DNA of 64,000 nucleotides from Flavobacteriales bacterium (GTDB taxonomy: Bacteria; Bacteroidota; Bacteroidia; Flavobacteriales_E; Vicingaceae), in the NCBI GenBank assembly GCA_026196775.1, contig JAPHUD010000006.1, forward strand, positions 49,321 to 113,320. Reading direction: 5' to 3'. Under the pieces are notes generated by a model that did no database searches, was not told the DNA's origin, and saw only the letters and a program-made list of their open reading frames with translations. Positions 1 through 8,746 of this stretch are shown piece after piece. The position numbers and the translations under genes were made by a program. How positions within the stretch are numbered: position 1 is the stretch's first letter; the number at the start of each line of letters is the position of its first letter.

Positions 1-3000
1 AATCTTCGGGAACATAGGCACTTACTGTGAGTTGTATCCAATCACCAATTGTTATGGCTTTACTATTATCTTTTCGCATGTTTTGTGTAGCGGAAAAACT
101 TTCATTGGAAGTACCATCTAAATCAATTACTAATTGAACATCATCAGGACTGTCTTTATGCACCCAAACGGAAGCCGTATATGTTCTTCCTCTTTGTAAA
201 CTATAAAGACTGTCAGCAGCATTATATTTAACTGTGTATATTGGACCGCTGTTGGTTGCAGCGGGAATTTTTACCATATAGTTTCCTGTATGAGGTAAAA
301 CTGTTCCGTCTTCTTTAAGATGTAGGTTACCTGATGCTACTTTAACTTCGCCTTCATAAAAATAATCACTTGTAGCCACTTCATTAATGGTTTCAAAGCC
401 TGTAGCGGTAAAGCTTACGTAATTACTATTTGATGCAGAAGTAAAGGCAAAGCGACTATCATAACCCAACTTATTGGCAGAAAAACGATTGCCATAGGAT
501 TTTTGCTCCAACACATTTTGTTGCTTGTCCATTAACGTAACTTCGGATAAAAAACGCCAATCTGAAGTTCCTGAAGGAGGTGTATTAATATCAGTAAAAG
601 CACTGTATTTAAAAATACCATAATCTCCTAATTCTCCTGCCCAAGCGTATTGGGTATAATCATACCAATTGGTGGTATCACTTATTATCATAAACTCATT
701 TGAGGCATCATCATATTTAAAAACTCTTGCCGAGTCTTTCCAAAAACTTTTTCCATAAGAAAGAAAATCTTCAGTAGTAACACCTTCACTTGCCACCCAC
801 TTTTGTGCGGCATACACAGCTCCTAAGAAATTAGCATTTTCCGGATTATCAGATTTTGCTCCCATTTTTTGGTAGTTGGGTGTTGAAGTTTGAGTATAAG
901 CATGTATGATTTCTTCTTTGGTTGTTGTTTTATTTACTGAAATACTGCCTGTTTCTGTAGGGCCGGCAGTAAAAGCATCACGAGCAGCTATGGTAGATTC
1001 ACTTTTTCTACCGTTAGAATAGGTAATTATCTTATTTACGTAAGTAGGATATTTTCTGAAAATAGTAGGAATATAAGCGTGATATTTTACGCACATACTA
1101 CTTTCTTCTTCATGGTTTACTTCAAAATTAATGGTATTAACATGAGCACCTTTAGTAGAAACAGTATATTCATAAATTTTTTTTGAAATGATATTGTTAT
1201 GTATATCAACTACTTTTTGAGTGCTTATTTTTCCCCACATACTTGTAAAATCATCAATAATTTCTAAACCAAATCTTTTTTCATTATTTTCTACATGAGG
1301 TGCACATGCCGGAACTTCATAACTAGCATAGGTTGTATCTATTTTTTTTGTATAGGGTTTTAAGTAAGTATGATTTTCATCAGACACATAAAATTCATAA
1401 ACAGATTTTCCTTGTCCGGAAGCTACTTCGCCTCTATTTTCTACAGTAACGCTACTATAACCTACTTGCGGGGCTAATCCAAAAGGATGGATGTCAAAAG
1501 CTACTGCCCCCCAATAATAAGTGGTATCATAATCGTCTGTTTTGGTTTTTCCCACCCAAAAATCAGATGGTTCGGCAGTTGCAGTACCTAAATCATAGGT
1601 ATATTTTGTGGTATAACTCGTAGTATCGTTGTATACTTTTGTTTCTTTAACTCTTGTTCCACCTCCATATATTTTTTGTCCTTTATTATAATTAAAAACA
1701 ATATAGCCCTCTCCACCATATACTAATTCTTCGTTTACATTTAAAAGGGGATAATTAGTAATAGGAGGTGTTGGTTGAGCATCAATATTTATTTCGTTAT
1801 AATTTAAGTTTGATACTTTATTGGGACTGCTGGATAATGTTCCGCTACCAAAGCTTATAGTTGTTCCATAATGAAAATCATCTCCTAATGAACTTTGATA
1901 ATAATATGCTGCAGCTGATGAATCATCTGGGTTTATCCATATTCCAGGAACAACCACATTTTTATTTCCTTTACCCGAAAAGCTATTAGTTGTAGCCCAA
2001 AAATCATCTTCTTGATTTTCTATATCGAAAAACCAAGCTGTTCCCAGATTATTGCTGTCAGCAACTACACTAGTTAAAGCAAATATTTTTGAGGGACCTC
2101 TAAGACCTGATTCATTATATTCTTTAAGTACCTGTTCATATTCATCAGCTTCGTAAATAAGTTCTGTAACTGCACCTAAAGGGGTGGTAATTTTTCTTAA
2201 ACTCCAAGCGTCAACTTGTTGGATTGAAGAATCTGTAACGTACCCTCTCAATAAATTATCTTCGGCATCATTTTTATAATTCCCCCAATAATCTTGTTTT
2301 AATGTGTTATAATAGGGATTACTTAATGTGTCTTCAGCATCATAATCAAAAATGTGAGCAGGTTGAGATTGTGTTCGGTTTAATCCATGATATACTATCT
2401 TATTGAGTGTAAGTTTCCCACTACTATCGAGTTGATTGGTTGCTATATATTTGTTTGCTTCCACATCTATTTGCGAAGTTGGTTTTTTATGAATATCTAC
2501 ATACACATTTTTATTATTAATATACTTTTTAGCTAATGAATAATCCTGTATTAAATCAGTTGACTGTAACGCATAATAACTAATAATCGAATCATTTGAT
2601 TCAAACCAAGTATTGTTATAGCAAGATGATTTATTAATTCGTTGGTAGTCCCATAATTTGTCATTTAAAATGGTATCAATTGCGCTAATATTTGGTAAGC
2701 TATCAAGGTCATGATTATCAAATAATAACATTTTTGATAGTTTTAATTCAGGAATGTTTTTTGGTCTCCCTCCTGGCCATCCATCAATATCATTTTTCCA
2801 TTTAGACTCCCACCTGATAGTATATTCTCCAGCACTAATATGTTGGGTAGTTCTAACATATTCAATGGTAATGGCATTTGATGAGGAAGTAACCGAAGTG
2901 GGTGTGGCTAAATTACCTGCTTGTTGATATAATATTGTTCCTGTTGAATCCGGTCCATCATAAACGGTAAAAGTATCTACATACTGACCTCCATAATTTC

Positions 3001-4735
3001 CTCCCCACAACTTATCAATAAATAGCTTAACACTATCAACCCCTTCAGGCATAATAGTAAACCTGTAATATTTTGGTAAAATACTTGGGCTAAGCTGACC
3101 AAATCCATTAAAATCTCCCGATCCGTTTAAGAAATTTAAGGTATCTGACACTGATTTTAAATTTTCTGTTGAAACATACTCATAATTATTAGGGTAAGGT
3201 GATGCACTTTGTTCATCAAGTCTATAATCTCGAATAAATAAAGCACTATGTGAAGGTGTTTGTATTTTATTTAGATAATATTTTTCTTCTGCAGTTTCCG
3301 AATATGCTAAAATTTTACCTGAATTTCTATTTTTATCGTTTTCATCCATAAAAGCAGATAACCCTTGTTCTATATCTGCTGTAAAAGCATAATTAGCTCC
3401 GTAGTAAGGGAATCTATTTTCAAATTGTGACGCCCATAAACCATAGTCATATTTTACCCAATAGCCTTCATCTTCACTATCTACCACTCCATTTTGGTTC
3501 GTATCTTTAAAATCAGGACCAGTAACTGCGGTTAATAACCATCTAATAGCGTATTTTATATTTTTATTGGTTTCAAGAATTTCATGCGTGTAATCATTTT
3601 CTAATAAATAGCTACCATTGAGGTCTTCATTTTTTTCTACGGTTCCTCCTTCTGCTATGCTTATATTATGGTCTTTATCTAAAGAATATGTTCCTTGAAT
3701 GTTATAAAAAGCATAAACAGGCAAAGAATAATGATAGGTATATCCATTAATGTCAGTAATTTGATAAGCTCCAATTCCATCAGTAGGAAAATCAGCAGTA
3801 ACAGCTCTATTTATGAGGGTTTTATATTCTAAAAAGCCATTAATTCCAGCTGCAATCTCCGCATTAGTATAATAGGTTATATAATTGGCTGTTCTACTTC
3901 TATTTCTATTTTCGGTGTGTGTGAAGTTTTCATCATTATAACCAGCTCCATTAAAAGTTTGAGCAGATCCACCTATGCTATCTCGATATATAGGAACGTC
4001 ACTGTTTGTTGTTAATGGAGAGCTATTCCAAGGGAAATATCTAGAATTAGTCTCTGCATAATTATTATGGTTATACCTAAAATGAGTTTTATAATTAAAA
4101 AGATTATTAACTGAGTTAATGCTATATGTTTCTATTTGTCTAATTTCTTGTTCTATACTATCTTTTACTAAGTTGCCTCCTAAGTAATAACTATAGTAAA
4201 ACCATCGTCTTACAGAAGAAGTATCTACTTTAACTGTTGCATAATCGTAATTTTCAGGAGTAATCTCTCCTGCCATGCCTGCTCCTGTAACATAGTAAGA
4301 ATCATAGTTGGGATAATAAAAACGAATGGTATCATTAAGAGAATCTAATTTAAATCGTGTATAATCAAAATCTAAAACAGTACTTGTATTTGTTTTATTA
4401 AAATATAGTGCTCCCAAATGTTTTTGAAATGAAGCGGAAGTTAAATCTGCTGTTTGAACATCTATCCAATCATCTGGAATACCATTCACACTTCTTTCTA
4501 TCGATCCTCCGGCTTCAATATTCCAACCTAAACCTATTTCTGATGCAGGTTGGTCTACTTTTACATCACTTTTATAAATAATTGAGGTAGATATACTCGG
4601 TCCTTTAAAATTAGGTACAGACATTAATGGAAGGCTATAATAGGCATCTCCCGAAAATTTATCTATTTGAACTTGTGCATTTGTATAGTTGAAAATAAAT
4701 GCTGACAATAGGATTAGTAATACTTTTTTTGTCAT
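1..4735 (-). CDS. Rhs-like large exported protein, partial (runs off left edge)
   Basis: An open frame of at least 1,578 codons begins at ATG 4735-4733 and is still open at base 1. I checked the frame at the start, at about 4050, 2490 and 1830, and at the left end. The N-terminus is a signal peptide (MTKKVLLILLSAFIFNYTNA, then QVQ). Residues about 27-75 carry the pattern that opens Bacteroidota Rhs/SpvB-like proteins: DAYYSLPLMSVPNFKG, then GLGWNIEAGGSIERSVNGIPDD. Residues about 550-635 look like a CUB-type domain (YVDTFTVYDGPDSTG). The last 100 visible residues resemble a carbohydrate-binding beta-sandwich. YD repeats and any toxin tip would lie outside the window, so the end of the protein is unknown. 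Role is inferred: a large surface or secreted polymorphic-type protein. Promoter at 4800-4830. Confidence 0.85.
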   Translation of the reverse strand, partial: MTKKVLLILLSAFIFNYTNAQVQIDKFSGDAYYSLPLMSVPNFKGPSISTSIIYKSDVKVDQPASEIGLGWNIEAGGSIERSVNGIPDDWIDVQTADLTSASFQKHLGALYFNKTNTSTVLDFDYTRFKLDSLNDTIRFYYPNYDSYYVTGAGMAGEITPENYDYATVKVDTSSVRRWFYYSYYLGGNLVKDSIEQEIRQIETYSINSVNNLFNYKTHFRYNHNNYAETNSRYFPWNSSPLTTNSDVPIYRDSIGGSAQTFNGAGYNDENFTHTENRNRSRTANYITYYTNAEIAAGINGFLEYKTLINRAVTADFPTDGIGAYQITDINGYTYHYSLPVYAFYNIQGTYSLDKDHNISIAEGGTVEKNEDLNGSYLLENDYTHEILETNKNIKYAIRWLLTAVTGPDFKDTNQNGVVDSEDEGYWVKYDYGLWASQFENRFPYYGANYAFTADIEQGLSAFMDENDKNRNSGKILAYSETAEEKYYLNKIQTPSHSALFIRDYRLDEQSASPYPNNYEYVSTENLKSVSDTLNFLNGSGDFNGFGQLSPSILPKYYRFTIMPEGVDSVKLFIDKLWGGNYGGQYVDTFTVYDGPDSTGTILYQQAGNLATPTSVTSSSNAITIEYVRTTQHISAGEYTIRWESKWKNDIDGWPGGRPKNIPELKLSKMLLFDNHDLDSLPNISAIDTILNDKLWDYQRINKSSCYNNTWFESNDSIISYYALQSTDLIQDYSLAKKYINNKNVYVDIHKKPTSQIDVEANKYIATNQLDSSGKLTLNKIVYHGLNRTQSQPAHIFDYDAEDTLSNPYYNTLKQDYWGNYKNDAEDNLLRGYVTDSSIQQVDAWSLRKITTPLGAVTELIYEADEYEQVLKEYNESGLRGPSKIFALTSVVADSNNLGTAWFFDIENQEDDFWATTNSFSGKGNKNVVVPGIWINPDDSSAAAYYYQSSLGDDFHYGTTISFGSGTLSSSPNKVSNLNYNEINIDAQPTPPITNYPLLNVNEELVYGGEGYIVFNYNKGQKIYGGGTRVKETKVYNDTTSYTTKYTYDLGTATAEPSDFWVGKTKTDDYDTTYYWGAVAFDIHPFGLAPQVGYSSVTVENRGEVASGQGKSVYEFYVSDENHTYLKPYTKKIDTTYASYEVPACAPHVENNEKRFGLEIIDDFTSMWGKISTQKVVDIHNNIISKKIYEYTVSTKGAHVNTINFEVNHEEESSMCVKYHAYIPTIFRKYPTYVNKIITYSNGRKSESTIAARDAFTAGPTETGSISVNKTTTKEEIIHAYTQTSTPNYQKMGAKSDNPENANFLGAVYAAQKWVASEGVTTEDFLSYGKSFWKDSARVFKYDDASNEFMIISDTTNWYDYTQYAWAGELGDYGIFKYSAFTDINTPPSGTSDWRFLSEVTLMDKQQNVLEQKSYGNRFSANKLGYDSRFAFTSASNSNYVSFTATGFETINEVATSDYFYEGEVKVASGNLHLKEDGTVLPHTGNYMVKIPAATNSGPIYTVKYNAADSLYSLQRGRTYTASVWVHKDSPDDVQLVIDLDGTSNESFSATQNMRKDNSKAITIGDWIQLTVSAYVPED

Positions 4736-4799
4736 TCTTTTATATTATTAGTTTATTTTTAATTTTATTGATAATAAAGGTATATGTAAAATAATTTGC

Positions 4800-4830
4800 C
4801 AAACGTAAATGAAAAGATTTTAAAATCAAA
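4800..4830 (-). promoter_or_regulatory. Promoter of the Rhs-like gene
   Basis: On the minus strand TTTG (4830-4827), a 19-base spacer and TACGTTTG (4807-4800) match the Bacteroidota consensus TTTG-N19-21-TAnnTTTG exactly. The start codon at 4735 would follow a leader of about 60 bases. Confidence 0.65.
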
Positions 4831-4852
4831 AAAATGGTTCATCCATCTAACT

Positions 4853-4880
4853 AACGGTCGGTTTTGACAAACGAACGGTA
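4853..4880. promoter_or_regulatory. Paired AACGGT direct repeats upstream of the Rhs-like promoter
   Basis: AACGGTCG (4853-4860) and AACGGTAG (4874-4881) have starts 21 bases apart, two helical turns. They lie about 23 bases upstream of the -33 element of the Rhs-like gene. The sequence between them, CGGTTTTGACAAACG, is a rough dyad. The placement suits an activator or a TetR-type regulator; this is inference. Confidence 0.3.
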
Positions 4881-4916
4881 GCTTTTTAAAAATTATAGAT
4901 AATTTCAGAGTTTAAA

Positions 4917-4960
4917 AAATGAGCTTTTTTTATGCATTTTCACCAAAAAAAGCCTCATTT
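4917..4960. terminator. Terminator-like hairpin in the 4736-5205 gap
   Basis: The arms AAATGAGCTTTTTTT (4917-4931) and AAAAAAAGCCTCATTT (4945-4960) pair with a single bulged base around a 13-base loop and carry A/T runs on both sides, as in a bidirectional intrinsic terminator. No intact gene ends here: the flanking genes diverge. It may be left from a lost gene. The rest of this 470-base gap is AT-rich, with only the promoter and repeats listed. Confidence 0.4.
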
Positions 4961-5205
4961 GAAATTTTTTCTATAATTCTTGATTTATTCGAGAATGTAT
5001 TCAAAAAAAAAAAAGGAAAGTTGAATTAAAGGCACTACTAAAGATTTAAAAGAAATGTAGAAATAACAATTAAACGATTGTAAATTCGAAGGCTTATGAA
5101 TGAACAAATACATAATATAAAAAATGCTTGTATACGTAATAGTAGGTTTAGCGTTAAAACTATTAATTAGATTTGTTTATAATTTATAATTAACACTACT
5201 TTTTT

Positions 5206-5436
5206 ATGGCAACAGTAAAATTTATGATTGACACAATAGATCATTGGTTTGGGAAAACTGATCAGATTCATGATTATTTCCAACTACAGCATGATCTACT
5301 TGAAAAAGGGCATACTATACAATATCACTCTAATAGTGGTGAAGTTGAAACCATCATTAAAGACAAAGAACATTTTTATAATTTTATTAGATCGTTTAAG
5401 TTTTTACCTACAGAAGAAATAATAAAACGACTTTGA
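5206..5436 (+). CDS. Hypothetical 76-residue protein
   Basis: A small ORF, MATVKFMIDTIDHWFGK to EEIIKRL, mixed charge, no signal peptide or membrane segment. I do not recognise the family. A TAGATTTG -7-like motif lies at 5168-5175, 30 bases before the start, without a good -33. It sits between the divergent Rhs-like gene and the comM remnant and is in the same frame as that remnant, separated from it by TGA (5434) and TAG (5443). It may be an orphan gene brought in with the Rhs region. Coding status is moderately supported. Confidence 0.45.
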   Translation: MATVKFMIDTIDHWFGKTDQIHDYFQLQHDLLEKGHTIQYHSNSGEVETIIKDKEHFYNFIRSFKFLPTEEIIKRL

Positions 5437-5493
5437 AGAGAATAGTTAAATTGTGATTGTAATTATAGTTTTCCATCTCAAATTTACCCTGTT

Positions 5494-6210
5494 CGTAACA
5501 ACACATCAGATGTAGCCTTAGTTGGTGGCGGTGGATTTCCTCAGCCGGGAGAAATTTCTTTGGCTCATAATGGCGTATTATTTTTAGATGAATTGCCTGA
5601 ATTTAAACGAACAGTTTTAGAAGTACTTCGTCAGCCAATTGAAGATAGAAAAGTATCTATTTCCAGGGCAAAATTCACAGTAGATTATCCTGCAAGTTTT
5701 ATGCTGGTAGCCTCAATGAATCCTTGTCCTTGCGGCTATTACAACCACCCTGAAAAAGATTGTGTTTGCTCTCCGGGTGTGGTTCAAAAATACCTCAGCA
5801 AAATTTCTGGTCCTTTATTAGACAGAATTGATTTACATGTAGAAGTTACACCGGTAAGTTTTAGTGAACTTAGCACTACTGCTATTGGTGAATCGAGTGA
5901 GGTTATCAGAAATAGAGTAATTAAAGCGAGAGAAATCCAGTCTGAACGCTATAAAGACAAAGAGAGTGTTTATGCTAATGCACAAATATCCAGCAAAACC
6001 ATTAAAGAAATTTGCGAAATTGATAGCGTAGGTAAAGATTTACTTAAAAATGCTATGGATAAATTAGGTTTATCTGCCAGAGCATACGATAGAATTTTAA
6101 AAGTTGCCCGAACCATTGCCGACTTAGAGGCATCTGAAAATATAAAAAGTGAACACCTTGCAGAGGCAATTCAATACAGAAGTTTGGATAGAGAAGGTTG
6201 GGCAGGATAA
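5494..6210 (+). pseudogene. comM: Truncated YifB/ComM-family magnesium-chelatase-like AAA ATPase (C-terminal half)
   Basis: Homology to the ComM/YifB family begins abruptly near 5494-5509 with SDVALVGGG, then [19 protein letters not shown] (Walker B), NPCPCGYY, and a complete C-terminal chelatase domain ending [13 protein letters not shown]...[12 protein letters not shown]. Family members are about 500 residues; only about 235 remain here. The N-terminal domain and the Walker A loop are absent, so ATPase activity should be lost. The frame is open upstream only to TAG 5443-5445, and residues before the break ([14 protein letters not shown]) do not match the expected FRAPHHTI. The first ATG in the remnant is at 5560. 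ComM is a helicase that aids branch migration in natural transformation. I read this as a gene cut by rearrangement or insertion on its 5' side. Confidence 0.8.
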
Positions 6211-6288
6211 AATCTGTAAACCTCAAAACAACCATTTGCTATAGTTAATCGTCTGATTAATTGTTATAACACCAAGCAATAATTTACT

Positions 6289-6819
6289 TTGGAACTAAAT
6301 GAGATAATAGAAGGTTGTTACGAAAACAGCAGAAAGCATCAAGAAGCATTATATAATTTATATGCTGCTAAAATGCTGGGCGTTTGTTTAACCTATACCA
6401 AAGACAGAGATTTGGCTCAAGATATTTTGCATGATGGCTTTTTTAAAGTATTTAAAAAGTTTCACCAATACGATACTTCTTGGAGTTTACAAGGTTGGAT
6501 TAGAAGAATTATTGTAAATACAGCCATAGATCATTTTAGAAAAACCAACCGTATTTCCCCAATGGATTTTCAGGAAGCAGTTTACCTTGTAGGAAGTTAT
6601 AACAATGCCGCAGAAATCTCAAAAACAGCAGATTTATCTATGCTGATTAATATGTTACCTACAGGTGCCAGAACCATTTTTAATTTATATACAATAGAAG
6701 GATACAAACACAATGAAATAGCTAAAATGCTTTCTATAAGCGAAGGAACTTCAAAATCTCAATTATCTAAAGCAAAAAGTGTTTTAAGAGAATTGGTGAC
6801 TAAATATTACGAACGTTAA
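6289..6819 (+). CDS. RNA polymerase ECF-type sigma factor
   Basis: A 176-residue protein with sigma-70 region 2 (residues about 20-90: LYNLYAAKMLGVCLTYTKDRDLAQDILHDGFFKVFKKF, then GWIRRIIVNTAIDHFRK) and region 4 (about 118-172: LPTGARTIFNLYTIEGYKHNEIAKMLSISEGTSKSQLSKAK). The start is TTG 6289; an in-frame TAA at 6280-6282 rules out anything further upstream. It is followed 17 bases later by a membrane protein whose N-terminus looks like an anti-sigma domain, the usual arrangement of an envelope-stress ECF pair. Target genes are not evident. Confidence 0.92.
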   Translation: MELNEIIEGCYENSRKHQEALYNLYAAKMLGVCLTYTKDRDLAQDILHDGFFKVFKKFHQYDTSWSLQGWIRRIIVNTAIDHFRKTNRISPMDFQEAVYLVGSYNNAAEISKTADLSMLINMLPTGARTIFNLYTIEGYKHNEIAKMLSISEGTSKSQLSKAKSVLRELVTKYYER

Positions 6820-6836
6820 CCTTTTTTATATATCCC

Positions 6837-8228
6837 TTGAAAAACAAAAAAAACATAGAAGATTGGTACAAAAATGAGCTGGAAAACTTTAGCGTTGAGC
6901 CGGAAAAAGGCTCGTGGGATAAACTTTCTTCTTCAATGGATAACCCGAGTGAATTATCTGATGAGGCTTTTGATGATTTTGTAAGAGATGAAGTGGAACA
7001 CATTGAAACCAATCCTGATAAAGCTGTTTGGGAAAAACTTTCAGAAAATTTAGATACTTCAACTGTTTGGGAACGTTTGTCACAAACATTAACCAACTAT
7101 GAACGATTTATTTGGTGGAGAAATTTTGCTTTTAAATCTGCTGCTTTAGCCTTGTTTTTTATGGGGGTTGGATTAAGTGTTAATGAATATTTCAATCAAG
7201 ATACTCATCAAAACAATGAAAAAGTAAGCACTCCAACTGTTGCGGCAACTACTTTTGAGCAAAAAACAAAACAAGCTTCAGCGACAAGTGTTTTAGCTTC
7301 AAAAGATGTGTTAAACTCATCAACAGCTGAAAAAGAAAAAGTAAATCAGCACATTGTTTCTAATCTTTCAAAACAAACTAACAAACCTATAGCTACCGAA
7401 AAAACTGTTACATCAACAGCTAAAAAACAGGCATATATTGCCTCAAAAGAAGTTAATCAACAGCTTAATAATGATAAAGAAATTCAATTAAAAAAATCTA
7501 ATCATGAACTTAAAGAAAATACCATTCAGCCAAAAGAATTTTTAATTAAGAAAGAAAACAACAAGATTATCTTTAACAACAAAAGATTTTCATCTCACTT
7601 TGCTTTTGGAATTTATGCTAAACGAATTTATGCTGGATTAAATGTTGGTTTAAAGAAACAAAGTATGATTACTCAAATGAAAAAGAATGCTGATTACAAA
7701 GAACTTTCTCAAAATACGTTGTTAGATCATGGAAGTAGTTTTGGAGCTACGGCAGGTATTATTCTTTCTGACAAAATGAACTTAGAAACCAATGTAAACT
7801 TCTACTCTAGCAGCGGCTATAGAAAGCAATATGCCTCTAATGAAGTTAACTATACAGAGAATCTAACCTTGGCTTATACTAATATTAGTTTATTAGCTAA
7901 AAGAATGTATAACAAATCTACTTTTGATGATAAAAAATATTCTACTAATTTTATTGGTGGATTATATTTAGGCTACCTTTCTAGTGCTACATCAGTAATT
8001 GATGGGAAAACTTACAAAAATCAAGCATACACTAACCTGGATTATGGTGTTGTATTAGGTTTAGAGCAAGATAGATACTTAACTAAAGAATTGATTATTA
8101 CTCCGGGAATTAGATATTACCAAGGAGCTAAAAATATTGCTAATGCTGAAAGTCATTTTTCTTATGCCTATAATTCAACTCTTGAATTTAACTTAGGAAT
8201 AAAATATATTTTTCTAAAGAGACGTTAA
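6837..8228 (+). CDS. Anti-sigma-like membrane protein with C-terminal beta-barrel-type domain
   Basis: A 463-residue protein starting at TTG 6837. The N-terminal 95 residues are acidic and cytoplasmic-looking and contain three W-[DE]-[KR]-L-S motifs (residues about 27, 65 and 78). A single membrane helix follows at about 97-115 (NFAFKSAALALFFMGVGLSV). Then comes a Ser/Thr/Lys/Gln-rich linker (about 120-245), and a C-terminal region with alternating aromatic beta strands like OMP_b-brl_2 domains (FAFGIYAKRIYAGLNVG ... TLEFNLGIKYIF). It lies directly behind the ECF sigma gene, so sigma-factor sequestration coupled to envelope sensing is the likely role (inference). The combination of a helix anchor and a barrel-like domain in one chain is odd but recurs in Bacteroidota. 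Confidence 0.75.
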   Translation: MKNKKNIEDWYKNELENFSVEPEKGSWDKLSSSMDNPSELSDEAFDDFVRDEVEHIETNPDKAVWEKLSENLDTSTVWERLSQTLTNYERFIWWRNFAFKSAALALFFMGVGLSVNEYFNQDTHQNNEKVSTPTVAATTFEQKTKQASATSVLASKDVLNSSTAEKEKVNQHIVSNLSKQTNKPIATEKTVTSTAKKQAYIASKEVNQQLNNDKEIQLKKSNHELKENTIQPKEFLIKKENNKIIFNNKRFSSHFAFGIYAKRIYAGLNVGLKKQSMITQMKKNADYKELSQNTLLDHGSSFGATAGIILSDKMNLETNVNFYSSSGYRKQYASNEVNYTENLTLAYTNISLLAKRMYNKSTFDDKKYSTNFIGGLYLGYLSSATSVIDGKTYKNQAYTNLDYGVVLGLEQDRYLTKELIITPGIRYYQGAKNIANAESHFSYAYNSTLEFNLGIKYIFLKRR

Positions 8229-8266
8229 CATCCAACCATTTGTATACACTAAACGTTCTATATCCA

Positions 8267-8737
8267 ATGGAACAACTCAAAAACATATTGCTTTATTTAT
8301 TTGCCTTCTCGGTACTTTTACTTCACCCGAGTTTAAACAACGAAAAGAATCCTTTATCTTGTATTCATTACCTTGCTTATGGAAATACCTTCAAATTAAA
8401 ATTTGATGATACTATTGATAAGGACAAGTTATACATTAAATGGACCTGCGAAAACCAAAATGCTGATTGCAATGAATTAGACATTTTTATAGGAGGAAAA
8501 AAGGTTAATACCATTCCTTTTGAATCTGGACAACAAGAACTTATTGTTTATTATAACAACAAACTTGTTGGGAAGCTAGAGCAAACTAAAACAAAAGAAA
8601 AGCATGCTCATACTTACTTTATAAGTTTAAATAGTATAGAAAGTAATAATCTAGAATTTAAAGGTGAAATTACTGGACCATCATCAGCTGTAGCAACAAT
8701 GATTACTTCATTAAGCAATTTAATTTCTCAACATTAA
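8267..8737 (+). CDS. Hypothetical exported protein, third gene of the sigma operon
   Basis: I take ATG 8267 (MEQLKNILLYLFAFSVLLLHPS) as start, since it gives a clean signal peptide; a TTG nine codons upstream (8240) is the alternative. The mature part of about 135 residues has three cysteines (CIH..., TCENQNADC) and beta-rich sequence, with no family I recognise. It lies 38 bases after the anti-sigma-like gene on the same strand, so it is probably co-transcribed and may be exported to the periplasm. It converges with ilvE with a gap of nine bases. Confidence 0.65.
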   Translation: MEQLKNILLYLFAFSVLLLHPSLNNEKNPLSCIHYLAYGNTFKLKFDDTIDKDKLYIKWTCENQNADCNELDIFIGGKKVNTIPFESGQQELIVYYNNKLVGKLEQTKTKEKHAHTYFISLNSIESNNLEFKGEITGPSSAVATMITSLSNLISQH

Positions 8738-8746
8738 GTTATTTGG

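Noticed and set aside
8240..8266. Upstream TTG start for the third sigma-operon gene
   Set aside because: It adds nine residues before a clean signal peptide; ATG 8267 is better.
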